38,791 nucleotides of DNA from an uncultured Bacteroidales bacterium (GTDB taxonomy: Bacteria; Bacteroidota; Bacteroidia; Bacteroidales; Muribaculaceae): contig CAMWLW010000018.1 of the NCBI GenBank assembly GCA_947175245.1, positions 1 through 38,791 of the forward strand, in the 5' to 3' direction. The first letter of the stretch is position 1, and each line of letters starts with the position of its first letter. Made by a program: the position numbers and the translations under genes. Below the pieces are notes generated by a model. It had not been told where the DNA came from. It saw only the letters and a list, made by a program, of their open reading frames with translations, and did not search any database. Below are positions 1 through 7,610 of this stretch, in pieces.

Positions 1-680
1 AAATTATTCTGTATATTTTCTCCAAGTTCTTGCAATTCAGATGATTCAGAAATTGCTGTCATAACTTTTTTAATTGCCTCATAGTCGTTCTTTGAAAACG
101 CAAACTTCTCATTAAAGTTCGTGTCACAAATAAAAATATATTCACCCATTAGGTCAATAGTTCCTGCACCATTAAGGCTTTTGAATTTGTGATAAACTTC
201 CCATCCATCAAAATTCCCCATTTTCAAATTTGCTTCCGTCTCCAAGTATGACTGCCTACTCTTAATCTTAGAAAAATGATTTTGTATTCTTTCTCTTGTC
301 TTATCCAAAAGCTGCTGGTTATTATCGCGTTCTTCCATTGCTCTACGATACTCACCTTTGCTATATTCAGTTGAGTAGATACTCGGAGCACAAATTTCCA
401 TAGACCTTTCAGAACGCTTAATTTTATCCACATACTCCTGTGCAGATTGAAATAGTTTAAGCATATCCAATGCGAGATCTATAGATTCCTTGTCTGATGC
501 CAACGAAACAAAAGAGCTATCTACTTTTGTTTGTAATGGTTCATAACTATCAAAATGGAATAATACACCTTTCAGATAATTAGAAGCCATTTCTTCTGCT
601 TTTTCTTCTTTAGTTGGACCACATGCTGATAGTGTAAGTAACGATAATGCAACAGTGATTAGAGATTTGAATTTTAACAT
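1..680 (-). CDS. Partial hypothetical lipoprotein (C-terminus beyond window edge)
   Basis: Reading the minus strand from ATG at 680 gives an open frame of 226 codons that runs off the left edge without a stop. The N-terminus is a lipoprotein signal peptide: a Lys-containing start, a hydrophobic stretch, then LTLSAC with the lipid-bearing Cys at residue 20. The mature part is polar and charged, probably helical, with an E/R/K-rich stretch around residues 105-150 that could form a coiled coil. I recognise no family. The gene is clearly more AT-rich than the genes after position 1075, which suggests a different origin or an accessory gene. No good TAnnTTTG promoter lies directly upstream; a 6-bp inverted repeat (701-706/718-723) sits between it and the RNA gene at 727-939, so it may be transcribed by read-through. 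The reading frame is solid; the function is unknown. Confidence 0.75.
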   Translation of the reverse strand, partial: MLKFKSLITVALSLLTLSACGPTKEEKAEEMASNYLKGVLFHFDSYEPLQTKVDSSFVSLASDKESIDLALDMLKLFQSAQEYVDKIKRSERSMEICAPSIYSTEYSKGEYRRAMEERDNNQQLLDKTRERIQNHFSKIKSRQSYLETEANLKMGNFDGWEVYHKFKSLNGAGTIDLMGEYIFICDTNFNEKFAFSKNDYEAIKKVMTAISESSELQELGENIQNN

Positions 681-726
681 TGGAATAGTATTGGTTTACA
701 CTGTATGCAATTCCAAAATACAGATA

Positions 727-939
727 TTTATAAACTACGAAGCGTGGAACTGCAATGCCACGTTCTAAGTCGGAGGTCGTAGGAAGAACCTTTTTTAAGA
801 GATATGGTAATAGCAGCCCACGTCGTATGCGTGAGAACCACTATGCACACTCTCTTAAAAAGTCTTGAATTTCCTACGTTCCCGACTTCGAGATGAGCAT
901 AACGCTTCATTTATATGTTCTGAATAGAGTTAATCTATC
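727..939 (-). ncRNA. Long-hairpin structured RNA, candidate 6S RNA (Bacteroidales-1 type)
   Basis: The minus strand can fold into one long interrupted rod. Paired arms, in plus coordinates, are 739-745 with 902-908 (7 bp, extended outward by TATAAA/TTTATA), 768-773 with 882-887, 778-785 with 871-878 (8 bp), and 790-802 with 851-862 (one bulge). The 3' side of the lower bubble holds its own small hairpin, 743-747 with 758-762, which competes with the closing stem. A strong promoter (946-977) would start transcription near 939. The rod shape, ~200 nt length, internal bubble and private promoter resemble 6S RNA, which binds RNA polymerase; the Bacteroidales-1 motif is, as I recall, the Bacteroidales form. 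The 60-codon open frame across it (728-910) is probably accidental, because paired arms explain the sequence better. RNA gene likely; exact family less certain. Confidence 0.6.
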
Positions 940-945
940 CGATTG

Positions 946-977
946 CAAAGATATGTAAAATCATTGATACCATCAAT
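946..977 (-). promoter_or_regulatory. Bacteroidetes-type promoter of the structured RNA
   Basis: On the minus strand the -7 element TATCTTTG (953-946) fits TAnnTTTG exactly, and ATTG (977-974) lies 20 bases upstream in the -33 position. The predicted start is near 939-941, about 30 bases before the closing stem of the hairpin RNA. Confidence 0.65.
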
Positions 978-1074
978 AATAGTACTCACATTCTTAATTG
1001 TACGATTACTGGATTAATAGTAAAATTAGTACAATCTAAATATTCTTTATATAATAACCTGTCTAATCTAAAAT

Positions 1075-1254
1075 TTAGATTTTGGGCGCTTTTGTCAGCA
1101 GGTTGCCGTCGTCGAGCACGATGGTTTGCTCGACGCGATTGTCGCCACGGTGGCGCTTCATGTCGATGATGCGTGCGCGTTCAACGTCGCGGCTGTCAAC
1201 TACGATCTCGTCCTCAACTTTCTTTACGTCTGATTTTGGTGTGTCTTTCTTCAT
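1075..1254 (-). CDS. Small hypothetical protein, 59 aa
   Basis: ATG at 1254 opens a 59-codon frame ending with TAA at 1077-1075. The product is highly charged, begins MKKDTPKSDVKKVEDEI and ends TKAPKI. It has no signal peptide or membrane segment. The middle (VERARIIDMKRHRGDNR) is basic, between two acidic patches, and could bind RNA or a protein. Codon use is GC-rich like the secreted-protein gene upstream and unlike the AT-rich region beyond 1075. It starts about 30 bases after a strong hairpin (1285-1328), and no TAnnTTTG box is visible upstream, so it may depend on read-through from the operon of 2852-4096. A 17-base palindrome (1065-1081) overlaps its stop codon. I do not recognise the family. 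Confidence 0.6.
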   Translation of the reverse strand: MKKDTPKSDVKKVEDEIVVDSRDVERARIIDMKRHRGDNRVEQTIVLDDGNLLTKAPKI

Positions 1255-1284
1255 AATAAGTAGTGTGTTTTTAATGTATAACGC

Positions 1285-1328
1285 GCCCCGGCGGCACTAT
1301 GTTCGATACATGAGTGTCACGCCGGGGC
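1285..1328 (-). terminator. Strong GC hairpin after the secreted repeat protein gene
   Basis: GCCCCGGCG (1285-1293) pairs perfectly with CGCCGGGGC (1320-1328). The loop adds a second stem, GCACT (1294-1298) with AGTGT (1313-1317). It lies 28 bases past the stop of the 1356-2825 gene, so a terminator is likely, but no clear T-run follows on the minus strand. It could be an RNA-stabilising or attenuating stem ahead of the 59-aa gene. Confidence 0.45.
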
Positions 1329-1355
1329 ACGTAATGTGGTTATAAATCGGGTAGA

Positions 1356-2825
1356 TTATTTGCCGATGACGATTTTGGTTACTTTGGTGCCTTGTTTCAT
1401 GATGCAGGGTGTGCCGGCCGCGGGGCGGTCAATTTGTATTCCCTGCAGGTTGAAGTACACGACGGGGGCATCGGTAGTGTCGGCGGCGATGTTGTCAATG
1501 CCGGCACCCTCGGGGATTTTCAGGGCAAAGTTACGTCCGCTCGAGTACCAGAAGCCGTCAATGTAGTCGCGGTCGGCATACCAGATGCCCCATTTGGGGA
1601 ATGTGAGAACATTATCCTCACCGATAACACCGACGTTGACATCGCGCTGCATGGCTTCCTCGACCGTGATGCCATCTTCCTCGATAAAGCGTGCAACGTC
1701 AGATGTCACACGGCCGTCGCCAAAACCGAAGTCGGCACCGATGGCTGAGTTCTCGATCCACACGGCGTTGGGGTTCTCGGCGTGAATGTAGATGTAGTGG
1801 TTGTGGTTGTCCTCACGCTCGATGAAGTTGTAGGCGTATTCGGCGTATGGGTTGACGAGCCTGAAGAAGCCCGGGGTGTTGACGTTCTCCTGAATCTCGA
1901 CCTGCAGAATCTCAGGTTCATACTCGTAGTGCTCGGCAATGATAGCCTCGGTGTAGTCGGTCATACCCAGTGATTTCCAGTCGGCGTCATTGTCATAGAT
2001 GCCATAGATGTAGGTGATGCCGGGGGTGTGTAATGCTCCCGAGTCATCAAGCGAGACGGCAACCACAGTGTTGACGCCATGGGCCGGAGATTTTACCAAT
2101 ATTGTGCCGGGAGTAACTGCCGTGCCGGTAGCGGCGACCTCGGCAGCCAGCTCGTCGGAAAGAACCTTGTGACCGGCATAGACTGCATATTTCATGTCGA
2201 TGTCGTTGGTCTCGGCGACAAAAGTGACAGGCACAAGGTTGTCGGAACCACAGTAGGGGTTCTGAATAAGGAACGTGTAGTTCTTTTCAATCTCGACACC
2301 GGGGAGCTCGAGCTTGAACTCGCCCTCGCGGTTGGTAGCGTGCCAATTCTGATTCTCGTCATAGAGGTCGACTGTGGCAAGCGACATGGCGGGGAACGTT
2401 ATGGCGCCGTCCATGAGCGTGCCGTAACCGGCCGGAGTCGCCTCCCATCCGCTCTCGGGTACCATGTGGGTAAAGTAGTACATCTCCCATTCGGGGTAGG
2501 GCTCGAAGTCTTCCATCCACACGTGGTCGGGATCCTCGGCGTGCAGGATAATGTAAGTTTCCTCGTCGGCAATTTCCATCCACTGGGCTATGGGTGAGAG
2601 GGCCGTGTAGGGAATGAAGCGGTAGAGGCCGGGAGTCTCGGTGTTTTCCTCGACCTTGACATTCCATTTCATGCCTATCTCGATGGCACCATCCGACACT
2701 TCGGCATAATATGTGAACAACCCCTCGGTGTAGACACCTGTGCCGAGCTCGACCCACTCGGCCGATGCTCCAGCGGTAGTCAGAAGCGCGGTGAGCGCGA
2801 CTGCAGTTTTTCTAAATATATTCAT
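1356..2825 (-). CDS. Secreted two-repeat protein with C-terminal sorting-like tail
   Basis: This 489-aa protein starts with a classical signal peptide (residues 1-22, ending GASA). It holds two diverged copies of one module. Each begins with a V-x-V/I-x-E-N-x-x-TPG pattern (near residues 55 and 305), followed by an I-x-HAE-D/N-P motif with Val-Trp just after, and ends with a TFP-containing strand. The last ~45 residues (VVYFNLQGIQIDRPAAG to the C-terminal Lys) resemble the beta-rich tails of secreted Bacteroidales proteins related to the type IX secretion sorting domain. Similar repeat modules occur in Bacteroidales secreted proteins of unknown role. It lies 26 bases after the lipoprotein gene 2852-4096 on the same strand, so the two probably form an operon. 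A cell-surface or adhesin role is an inference; no catalytic motif is visible. Confidence 0.75.
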   Translation of the reverse strand: MNIFRKTAVALTALLTTAGASAEWVELGTGVYTEGLFTYYAEVSDGAIEIGMKWNVKVEENTETPGLYRFIPYTALSPIAQWMEIADEETYIILHAEDPDHVWMEDFEPYPEWEMYYFTHMVPESGWEATPAGYGTLMDGAITFPAMSLATVDLYDENQNWHATNREGEFKLELPGVEIEKNYTFLIQNPYCGSDNLVPVTFVAETNDIDMKYAVYAGHKVLSDELAAEVAATGTAVTPGTILVKSPAHGVNTVVAVSLDDSGALHTPGITYIYGIYDNDADWKSLGMTDYTEAIIAEHYEYEPEILQVEIQENVNTPGFFRLVNPYAEYAYNFIEREDNHNHYIYIHAENPNAVWIENSAIGADFGFGDGRVTSDVARFIEEDGITVEEAMQRDVNVGVIGEDNVLTFPKWGIWYADRDYIDGFWYSSGRNFALKIPEGAGIDNIAADTTDAPVVYFNLQGIQIDRPAAGTPCIMKQGTKVTKIVIGK

Positions 2826-2851
2826 AATCAGAGTGAAAAATTAATTCGGAT

Positions 2852-4096
2852 TTATTTGTCGGCCACGGCGCGCAGTGACAGACCCTGTGAGCGGCGGTCT
2901 TTGTTGACTTTGAATGTGCGCTTGCCGTCGACGATGAACATGTACTGGCCATAAAGGGTGGGGTAGAGCTCAAGGTTGGCCGAGACTTTGCCTGCGGTGC
3001 CGATCCAAAGGCCGCTGTAGGGGTTGGCCTCGGCATACTCGCAGCCGCCCGATACATACACGCGGCTGCCTGTGGCCGGGAACCACTGCCCGTCCTGCAT
3101 GGCACCGTGGTTGGTCTTGTCCCATGTCATCGAGGCATACTTCAGCCAGTCGTAGGGTGTCGCGCCGTCGGCGTCACACACGGGGACTTTCCATCCCGGG
3201 GGGCAGGGGTCATAGATGCTTTTCTTGAATGATACGCCACCCCACAGGTCGTCGTCGGACGGTGATGTCCAGTCGCCGGTGAGGGGGTCGTTGAGTACAA
3301 TTTCCTCGTCATACTCGTCCATCTCGCCGGTGTGTATGTAGGTCATCGCATAGTAGGTCATAGGGTTGGCTATCGACAGGTCGACCGTGCCGTGATACTG
3401 TGTCAGTGAGCTGATGGGGGCGAGTTGGTTGCCCTCGATATCATACAGGGCTGTCTCACCGTCCTTACCGCCGACATAGTTGTAGTTCTCATCGAGCTCG
3501 GTGAAGGTGGCCGGCGCGGGGAATGGGTCTTTACGTCCCCACTGGTATATAAGGCCGTGGGTTGCGTAACCGTCGGCCGGGGTGGCGCTGAGGGCGCCCA
3601 GGTTGCGGCTCATGAATGTCCAGGTCGTGCCGTTGGCGTTGGCCGGCGTGGTGAATGAGTCGGCCTCGGGGTCGAAGTCGGTGACCCACAGGTGCCAGCT
3701 CCATAATACATTGTCATCTGCATCGGTGGCGGCTATCACGGCATTGCCTTCAAGGTCGTCGAGCCACGCTATAGCCTGACAGTCATCGCCGGCAAATTGC
3801 AAATCCTTGACGAGCCCGCGGGTGTCGGTCCACAGCAACTTTACACCGGCAACCTCGCCTGTATCAAGTGTGGTGGAGTTGCCTTTATAGCGGGTGCTGA
3901 ACGTGATGATTGACCCAGGGGCGGCTATGTAACAGTTGGCGGTCTCGTCGGCCGATAGGTCAACGGCGTCATCGGGTATGGTGACTGTGGGGCAGACGGT
4001 GGGCGTGGGTTCGTCCTTGTCGTCGCTGCAAGCAGTGCCGAGCAATGTCAGGGACGCTAATGCGGCATAGGAAATAGATTTAATAGAAAATTGCAT
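2852..4096 (-). CDS. Lipoprotein with FISUMP-like (Fib_succ_major) C-terminal domain
   Basis: This 414-aa protein has a lipoprotein signal (LLGTAC, then SDDKDE, an acidic run typical of surface-exported Bacteroidetes lipoproteins). Residues ~40-150 form a beta-rich N-terminal domain. Residues ~165-412 carry the pattern of the Fibrobacter succinogenes major paralogous domain: WTFMSRNLGA, GLIYQWGRKDPFPAP, YDPCPPGWKVP, and the end QGLSLRAV. These proteins are abundant on Bacteroidales surfaces, often next to fimbrial or repeat proteins, and their exact role is poorly known. It is the first gene of a two-gene unit with 1356-2825 and has a near-perfect promoter at 4138-4169. It is separated by a terminator from the GH51 gene, so it is probably not part of the arabinan locus. 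Confidence 0.75.
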   Translation of the reverse strand: MQFSIKSISYAALASLTLLGTACSDDKDEPTPTVCPTVTIPDDAVDLSADETANCYIAAPGSIITFSTRYKGNSTTLDTGEVAGVKLLWTDTRGLVKDLQFAGDDCQAIAWLDDLEGNAVIAATDADDNVLWSWHLWVTDFDPEADSFTTPANANGTTWTFMSRNLGALSATPADGYATHGLIYQWGRKDPFPAPATFTELDENYNYVGGKDGETALYDIEGNQLAPISSLTQYHGTVDLSIANPMTYYAMTYIHTGEMDEYDEEIVLNDPLTGDWTSPSDDDLWGGVSFKKSIYDPCPPGWKVPVCDADGATPYDWLKYASMTWDKTNHGAMQDGQWFPATGSRVYVSGGCEYAEANPYSGLWIGTAGKVSANLELYPTLYGQYMFIVDGKRTFKVNKDRRSQGLSLRAVADK

Positions 4097-4137
4097 TGGA
4101 AACTGATATAATGTAGTTATTATAGATTAATTGCCTG

Positions 4138-4169
4138 CAAAATTACCGAAATGGTGTCAAAATTCCAAA
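4138..4169 (-). promoter_or_regulatory. Promoter of the FISUMP-like lipoprotein operon
   Basis: On the minus strand TTTG (4169-4166), a spacer of exactly 20 bases, and TAATTTTG (4145-4138) match the Bacteroidetes -33/-7 consensus. The predicted start near 4132 gives a leader of about 35 bases before the ATG at 4096. Confidence 0.7.
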
Positions 4170-4236
4170 CAATCGTGTGTTAATTTTAAATTTTGATAAT
4201 TATTATGGTGTCAAATTGTCATTGTGTCATGGTGCT

Positions 4237-4271
4237 AAAACAGTGCAGGGGCGCCGTGTCAGCGTCCCTGC
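4237..4271 (-). terminator. Terminator of the GH43-GH51 operon
   Basis: On the minus strand GCAGGG (4271-4266) pairs with CCCTGC (4250-4245), helped by CG pairs inside. TTTT (4240-4237) follows a few bases later. It lies 24 bases after the GH51 stop and separates the arabinan locus from the lipoprotein operon. Confidence 0.6.
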
Positions 4272-4294
4272 GACAGTAATTATGTATGTGTAAG

Positions 4295-5863
4295 TTACTT
4301 TGTCAACTGTAGGGTGACGATGGAGTGGGCCGGCATCTTGACGTTGAGGTTGCTGCCTTTGATGGTGGCGCCGTTGAAGTTCTTGATGGTGACTTTCTCG
4401 GGCTGACCGAAGTCGTTGTAGTCGTGAATGTCGGCGGCTGTCAGTATCTCGGCCTTGACAATCTTCTTGAGGTCGAGCGAGCCGAGTGCAACCTGCATGT
4501 CACACTCGCGGTCGAGGTCAACGTTGGTGAGCGAGATTGTCACGATGCCGTCTTTTTCAGAAGCTGTGGCGCTGGCCATTGGCACTGTGCGGGGACGTGA
4601 CGAGCGTTCTGACTCGGCCTTGACGGTAGCACAGTCAATGTGGGCGGGGATGACGCGGGCTCCCTGATGAGGAACGTACATCTTGAATACATAGTAGGTG
4701 GGGGTCAGAACCATCTGGTCGCCCTTGGTGAGAACCATTGACTGGAGAACGTTGGCTACCTGGGCGATGTTGGTCATGCGCACACGGTCGGTGAACTTGT
4801 GGAACACGTTGAGCGACAAGGCGGCGACCATAGCGTCGCGCATGGTGTTCTGCTGGTAGAGGTGGCCTTTGATGGTGCCCGGCTCTTCGTCAAACCATGT
4901 ACCCCACTCGTCGACCATGAGGGCGACGCGCTTGGACGGGTCGTAGACATCCATGATAGTGGCGTGGCGCTTCACGACGTCTTCAATCTCGAGACACTTG
5001 CCCAGGGTCCAGTAGTAGCGGTCGGCATCAAAGTCGGTGGCTGAGCCTTTGGATTTGCTCCATGAGTAGCAGGTGTAGTAGTGGAGCGAGATGCCGTTCA
5101 TCTGGCGTGCGGCTTTTTTCATCAGGGTCTCAGTCCAGTTATAGTCATAGTCGCTCGCACCTGATGCTATTTTGAACAGGTGATTGCCGTCGTAGTTGCG
5201 GCAGTAGACTCCGTAGCGGCGGAACAGGTCGGCATAGTAGTCGGGAAGCATATCGCCGCCACAACCCCATGACTCGTTGCCGACACCGAGATATTTCAGG
5301 TGCCAGGGTTTTTCGCGGCCGTTCTGCTTGCGCAGGGTAGCCATCGGGCCATCTTCGGCAGTGATGTACTCGACCCACTTGGCAAGTTCCTCGACGGTGC
5401 CCGAACCTACGTTGCCGCTCAGATAGGGCTCGCAGCCGAGAAGCTCGCAGAGGTTGAAGAACTCGTGAGTGCCGAACGAGTTGTCCTCGACCGTACCACC
5501 CCAGTTGTTGTTGACCATGCGCGGACGGTTCTCTTTGGGGCCTACGCCGTCCATCCAATGGTATTCGTCGGCAAAACATCCTCCGGGCCAGCGCATCACG
5601 GGCACCTTGAGCTCGCGCAGGGCGTTGAGCACGTCGTTGCGGTAGCCGTCGGTGTTGGCGATGGGAGAGTCAGGGCCTACCCACAGGCCTCCGTAGATAC
5701 ATGTGCCAAGATGCTCGGCAAACTGACCGTAAATCTCGGGCATGATGGTATCGGTTGTAAACTGGTTGTTTTCAAGAACAACAGAGGCTGTGTAAGATTT
5801 GGCCGCCGAGCTGAGGCCGGCAGTAAGCAGTAGTGTTGATGCGAGAGATAAAAACTTGTTCAT
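4295..5863 (-). CDS. GH51 alpha-L-arabinofuranosidase, secreted
   Basis: This 522-aa enzyme has a signal peptide (residues 1-20, ending LSSA, no lipobox), so it is probably periplasmic. Family GH51 (clan GH-A, retaining) removes non-reducing alpha-L-arabinofuranosyl units from arabinan or arabinoxylan oligosaccharides. The GH-A signatures are clear: [14 protein letters not shown] (90-103), the acid/base Glu197 in VGNESWG, and the nucleophile Glu319 in MVDEWGTW. The C-terminal ~120 residues form the usual beta-sandwich, ending in the MPAHSIVTL strand. Length is normal for the family. It is the second gene after the periplasmic GH43, 45 bases downstream, and is followed by a terminator. In the remembered B. 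thetaiotaomicron order it corresponds to BT0368. Family call is very firm; substrate (arabinan) is inferred from the locus. Confidence 0.93.
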   Translation of the reverse strand: MNKFLSLASTLLLTAGLSSAAKSYTASVVLENNQFTTDTIMPEIYGQFAEHLGTCIYGGLWVGPDSPIANTDGYRNDVLNALRELKVPVMRWPGGCFADEYHWMDGVGPKENRPRMVNNNWGGTVEDNSFGTHEFFNLCELLGCEPYLSGNVGSGTVEELAKWVEYITAEDGPMATLRKQNGREKPWHLKYLGVGNESWGCGGDMLPDYYADLFRRYGVYCRNYDGNHLFKIASGASDYDYNWTETLMKKAARQMNGISLHYYTCYSWSKSKGSATDFDADRYYWTLGKCLEIEDVVKRHATIMDVYDPSKRVALMVDEWGTWFDEEPGTIKGHLYQQNTMRDAMVAALSLNVFHKFTDRVRMTNIAQVANVLQSMVLTKGDQMVLTPTYYVFKMYVPHQGARVIPAHIDCATVKAESERSSRPRTVPMASATASEKDGIVTISLTNVDLDRECDMQVALGSLDLKKIVKAEILTAADIHDYNDFGQPEKVTIKNFNGATIKGSNLNVKMPAHSIVTLQLTK

Positions 5864-5908
5864 GGTTTATGTTTGGTTTATATATTATTAATGTATATGA
5901 GGTAGGTA

Positions 5909-7402
5909 TTATTTCACCCTCTTGCCCCAGACGGTGTTGCCGTCGGCGTCAAGGCCGGTGAAGAGCACGGTGTCGGCCTGACGTTCCCAATCGTGCCCGG
6001 CGTGAACTATCAGGTCGGTGATGGTTCGGTCGCCAAGGGTGAGTGAGAGTGTCTGATTATTGTCATCAAAGCTCCAGTTGCCGACGGTGCCCGTTGCTGT
6101 CAGATAGCCGTCGGGGTAGATGGCGCACGTTTGTGAGACGGCACACTCACCGGGCTTGAGGCCGCCCTCGCCCCATAGTACCTGGCCGGCTTCGAGCCCT
6201 CGGTCGCTACGCGGGTCGGTGATATGTATTATTTCCCACACGCCCGACAGGTCGGCGGTGTCAAAGTGTCGCGGTGTCACGCCGGCATATCGTTCGGGCG
6301 ACACCACGGGCCAGCCCGAGGGGGTGAAAAACACCTGTCTGAGGTGCAAATCCATCATGTCGTGACCGGGCGACAGGCGTCCTTGGTGTGCCATGAAGTA
6401 GCGCCCGTTGCCGTCGCTGAATACGCCGCAGTGGCCCGTGCCTGCCCAGCCGTCGTGCCGGTCAAAGCGATAGGGGGCGGTGAGTATAGGGTAATTGTTG
6501 GTCGTGTCGCGCATTTCGCGGCCGTGGAAGTCGATGAACGGGCCTGTGGCACGGTCGCTGCGGCACACGCGCACGTTGTAGGTAGTGAGCAGCGGCTCGT
6601 ATGACCCGAAGAGGTAATAGGTGTCCAGGTCGGGATGATACAGTATCTCGGGTGCCTCGAGGTTGTCGACCTTGTAGTTGGCACGTCGGGCGGTCAGATG
6701 CCCCAGGTCGCCGGGTTTCTTTGTGAGGCCGGTGGCCGGGTCAAGCTCGACACAGTATATGCCGCCGAAGTATGAGCCATAGTGCATCCACCAGCGGCCG
6801 TCGGTATCGGCAATGACTGTCGGGTCGATTGCGTTCATGGGTGTGTTGGTGTCGGTCTTTACCACACAGCCTGTCTGAGTCCACGGCCCCTCGGGTGAAT
6901 CAGACTCGGCCATGCCTATATAGGATGTGGGCCGGCCGAATGCCGACACACTGTAATAGAGTCTGAACCTGTCGCCGGCCTTGATTATGTAGGGTGCCCA
7001 GATGTTGTAGGCTCCGCGGCCGTTATTGAGCATCCTCACCCACTCGACAGCCTCGGCGGGTATAGAGTCGAACGCCCACCCGACAAATTCCCAGTTGACG
7101 AGGTCGCGCGAACGGCGTGTCTGGATGAAGCCGAGTGGTACTCCGAGCCTGCGGGCCTCACGTCGGTTCTCGTGCAGGATTGCATCGGTCGAATACATAT
7201 AATAATAGTCACCGACCTTGAGACACGACGGGTCGTGAACGTTATAGGTGCCCCATTCCTTCCAGTGTTCCATGCCGGTGAGGCGCCCGTAGTCGTCGGG
7301 CCACGGGTTGGGTGCCGCGACCGGCTCAAAAACAGCGGCCCGGGCAGTCATGGCGGCGACCAGGATAGTGAGGAATGTAAAAAGGAATATTTTCAGTCTC
7401 AT
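5909..7402 (-). CDS. GH43 endo-alpha-1,5-L-arabinanase, periplasmic
   Basis: This 497-aa protein has a cleavable signal peptide (1-22, ending TARA) and no lipobox. The five-bladed propeller of GH43 covers ~30-370, with the catalytic base Asp57 (VHDPSC), the pKa modulator Asp193 (NAIDPTV) and the acid Glu249 (NLEAPE). Residues ~390-497 form the small beta-barrel domain found at the end of extracellular endo-arabinanases (GH43_C type), with conserved GNWSFDD and VLFTGLDADGNTVWGK. It is first in the minus-strand operon with GH51, divergent from the HTCS gene. A paralogue with the same architecture plus a lipid anchor lies at 23994-25922. This copy probably cuts imported arabino-oligosaccharides in the periplasm, like BT0367. 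The family is firm; endo action is inferred from the architecture. Confidence 0.88.
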   Translation of the reverse strand: MRLKIFLFTFLTILVAAMTARAAVFEPVAAPNPWPDDYGRLTGMEHWKEWGTYNVHDPSCLKVGDYYYMYSTDAILHENRREARRLGVPLGFIQTRRSRDLVNWEFVGWAFDSIPAEAVEWVRMLNNGRGAYNIWAPYIIKAGDRFRLYYSVSAFGRPTSYIGMAESDSPEGPWTQTGCVVKTDTNTPMNAIDPTVIADTDGRWWMHYGSYFGGIYCVELDPATGLTKKPGDLGHLTARRANYKVDNLEAPEILYHPDLDTYYLFGSYEPLLTTYNVRVCRSDRATGPFIDFHGREMRDTTNNYPILTAPYRFDRHDGWAGTGHCGVFSDGNGRYFMAHQGRLSPGHDMMDLHLRQVFFTPSGWPVVSPERYAGVTPRHFDTADLSGVWEIIHITDPRSDRGLEAGQVLWGEGGLKPGECAVSQTCAIYPDGYLTATGTVGNWSFDDNNQTLSLTLGDRTITDLIVHAGHDWERQADTVLFTGLDADGNTVWGKRVK

Positions 7403-7442
7403 GGTAGGGAACAGGCTGGTTGGCTTGAAGACAAATTTTGTG

Positions 7443-7498
7443 TAAAGTTAGCAATAGTTTTTTATAACAAAGGTGGACGTATAGATTTTTTAGGTGTA
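7443..7498 (-). promoter_or_regulatory. Probable activator-dependent promoter of the GH43-GH51 operon
   Basis: TAACTTTA (7450-7443, minus strand) is one base off TAnnTTTG and would start transcription near 7436, 34 bases before the ATG. The nearest TTTG (7471-7468) is only 17 bases upstream, so the core promoter is imperfect, as expected if the HTCS must activate it. Just upstream (7479-7498) is a motif of the form TACACCTAAAAA..ATAC that resembles sequences before the main operon at 11866-11880. Confidence 0.4.
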
Positions 7499-7555
7499 CT
7501 GCCCGTCTTATTGCTTAGTTAATACACAGTCGGTTAAATTGATTAGCTAAAATAC

Positions 7556-7585
7556 TTGGAATTATAAATTTTATCACTAATTTTG
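7556..7585 (+). promoter_or_regulatory. Promoter of the HTCS gene
   Basis: TTG (7556-7558), 19 bases, TAATTTTG (7578-7585) match the consensus. Transcription should start at about 7590-7592. That makes the ATG at 7593 almost leaderless and favours the ATG at 7611 as the true start of the regulator. Confidence 0.65.
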
Positions 7586-7610
7586 GCCCGTTATGTATCA
7601 TTATCACGCC

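Noticed and set aside
728-910. 60-codon minus-strand frame as a protein gene
   Set aside because: It lies wholly inside paired arms of the hairpin RNA, has no protein-like features, and the promoter fits an RNA gene.
2079-2597. 172-codon plus-strand frame
   Set aside because: Shadow of the secreted repeat protein gene on the minus strand, which has a signal peptide and repeats.
7593-7610. Upstream ATG as start of the HTCS gene
   Set aside because: It falls at the predicted transcription start; the ATG at 7611 gives a better signal peptide and a usable leader.
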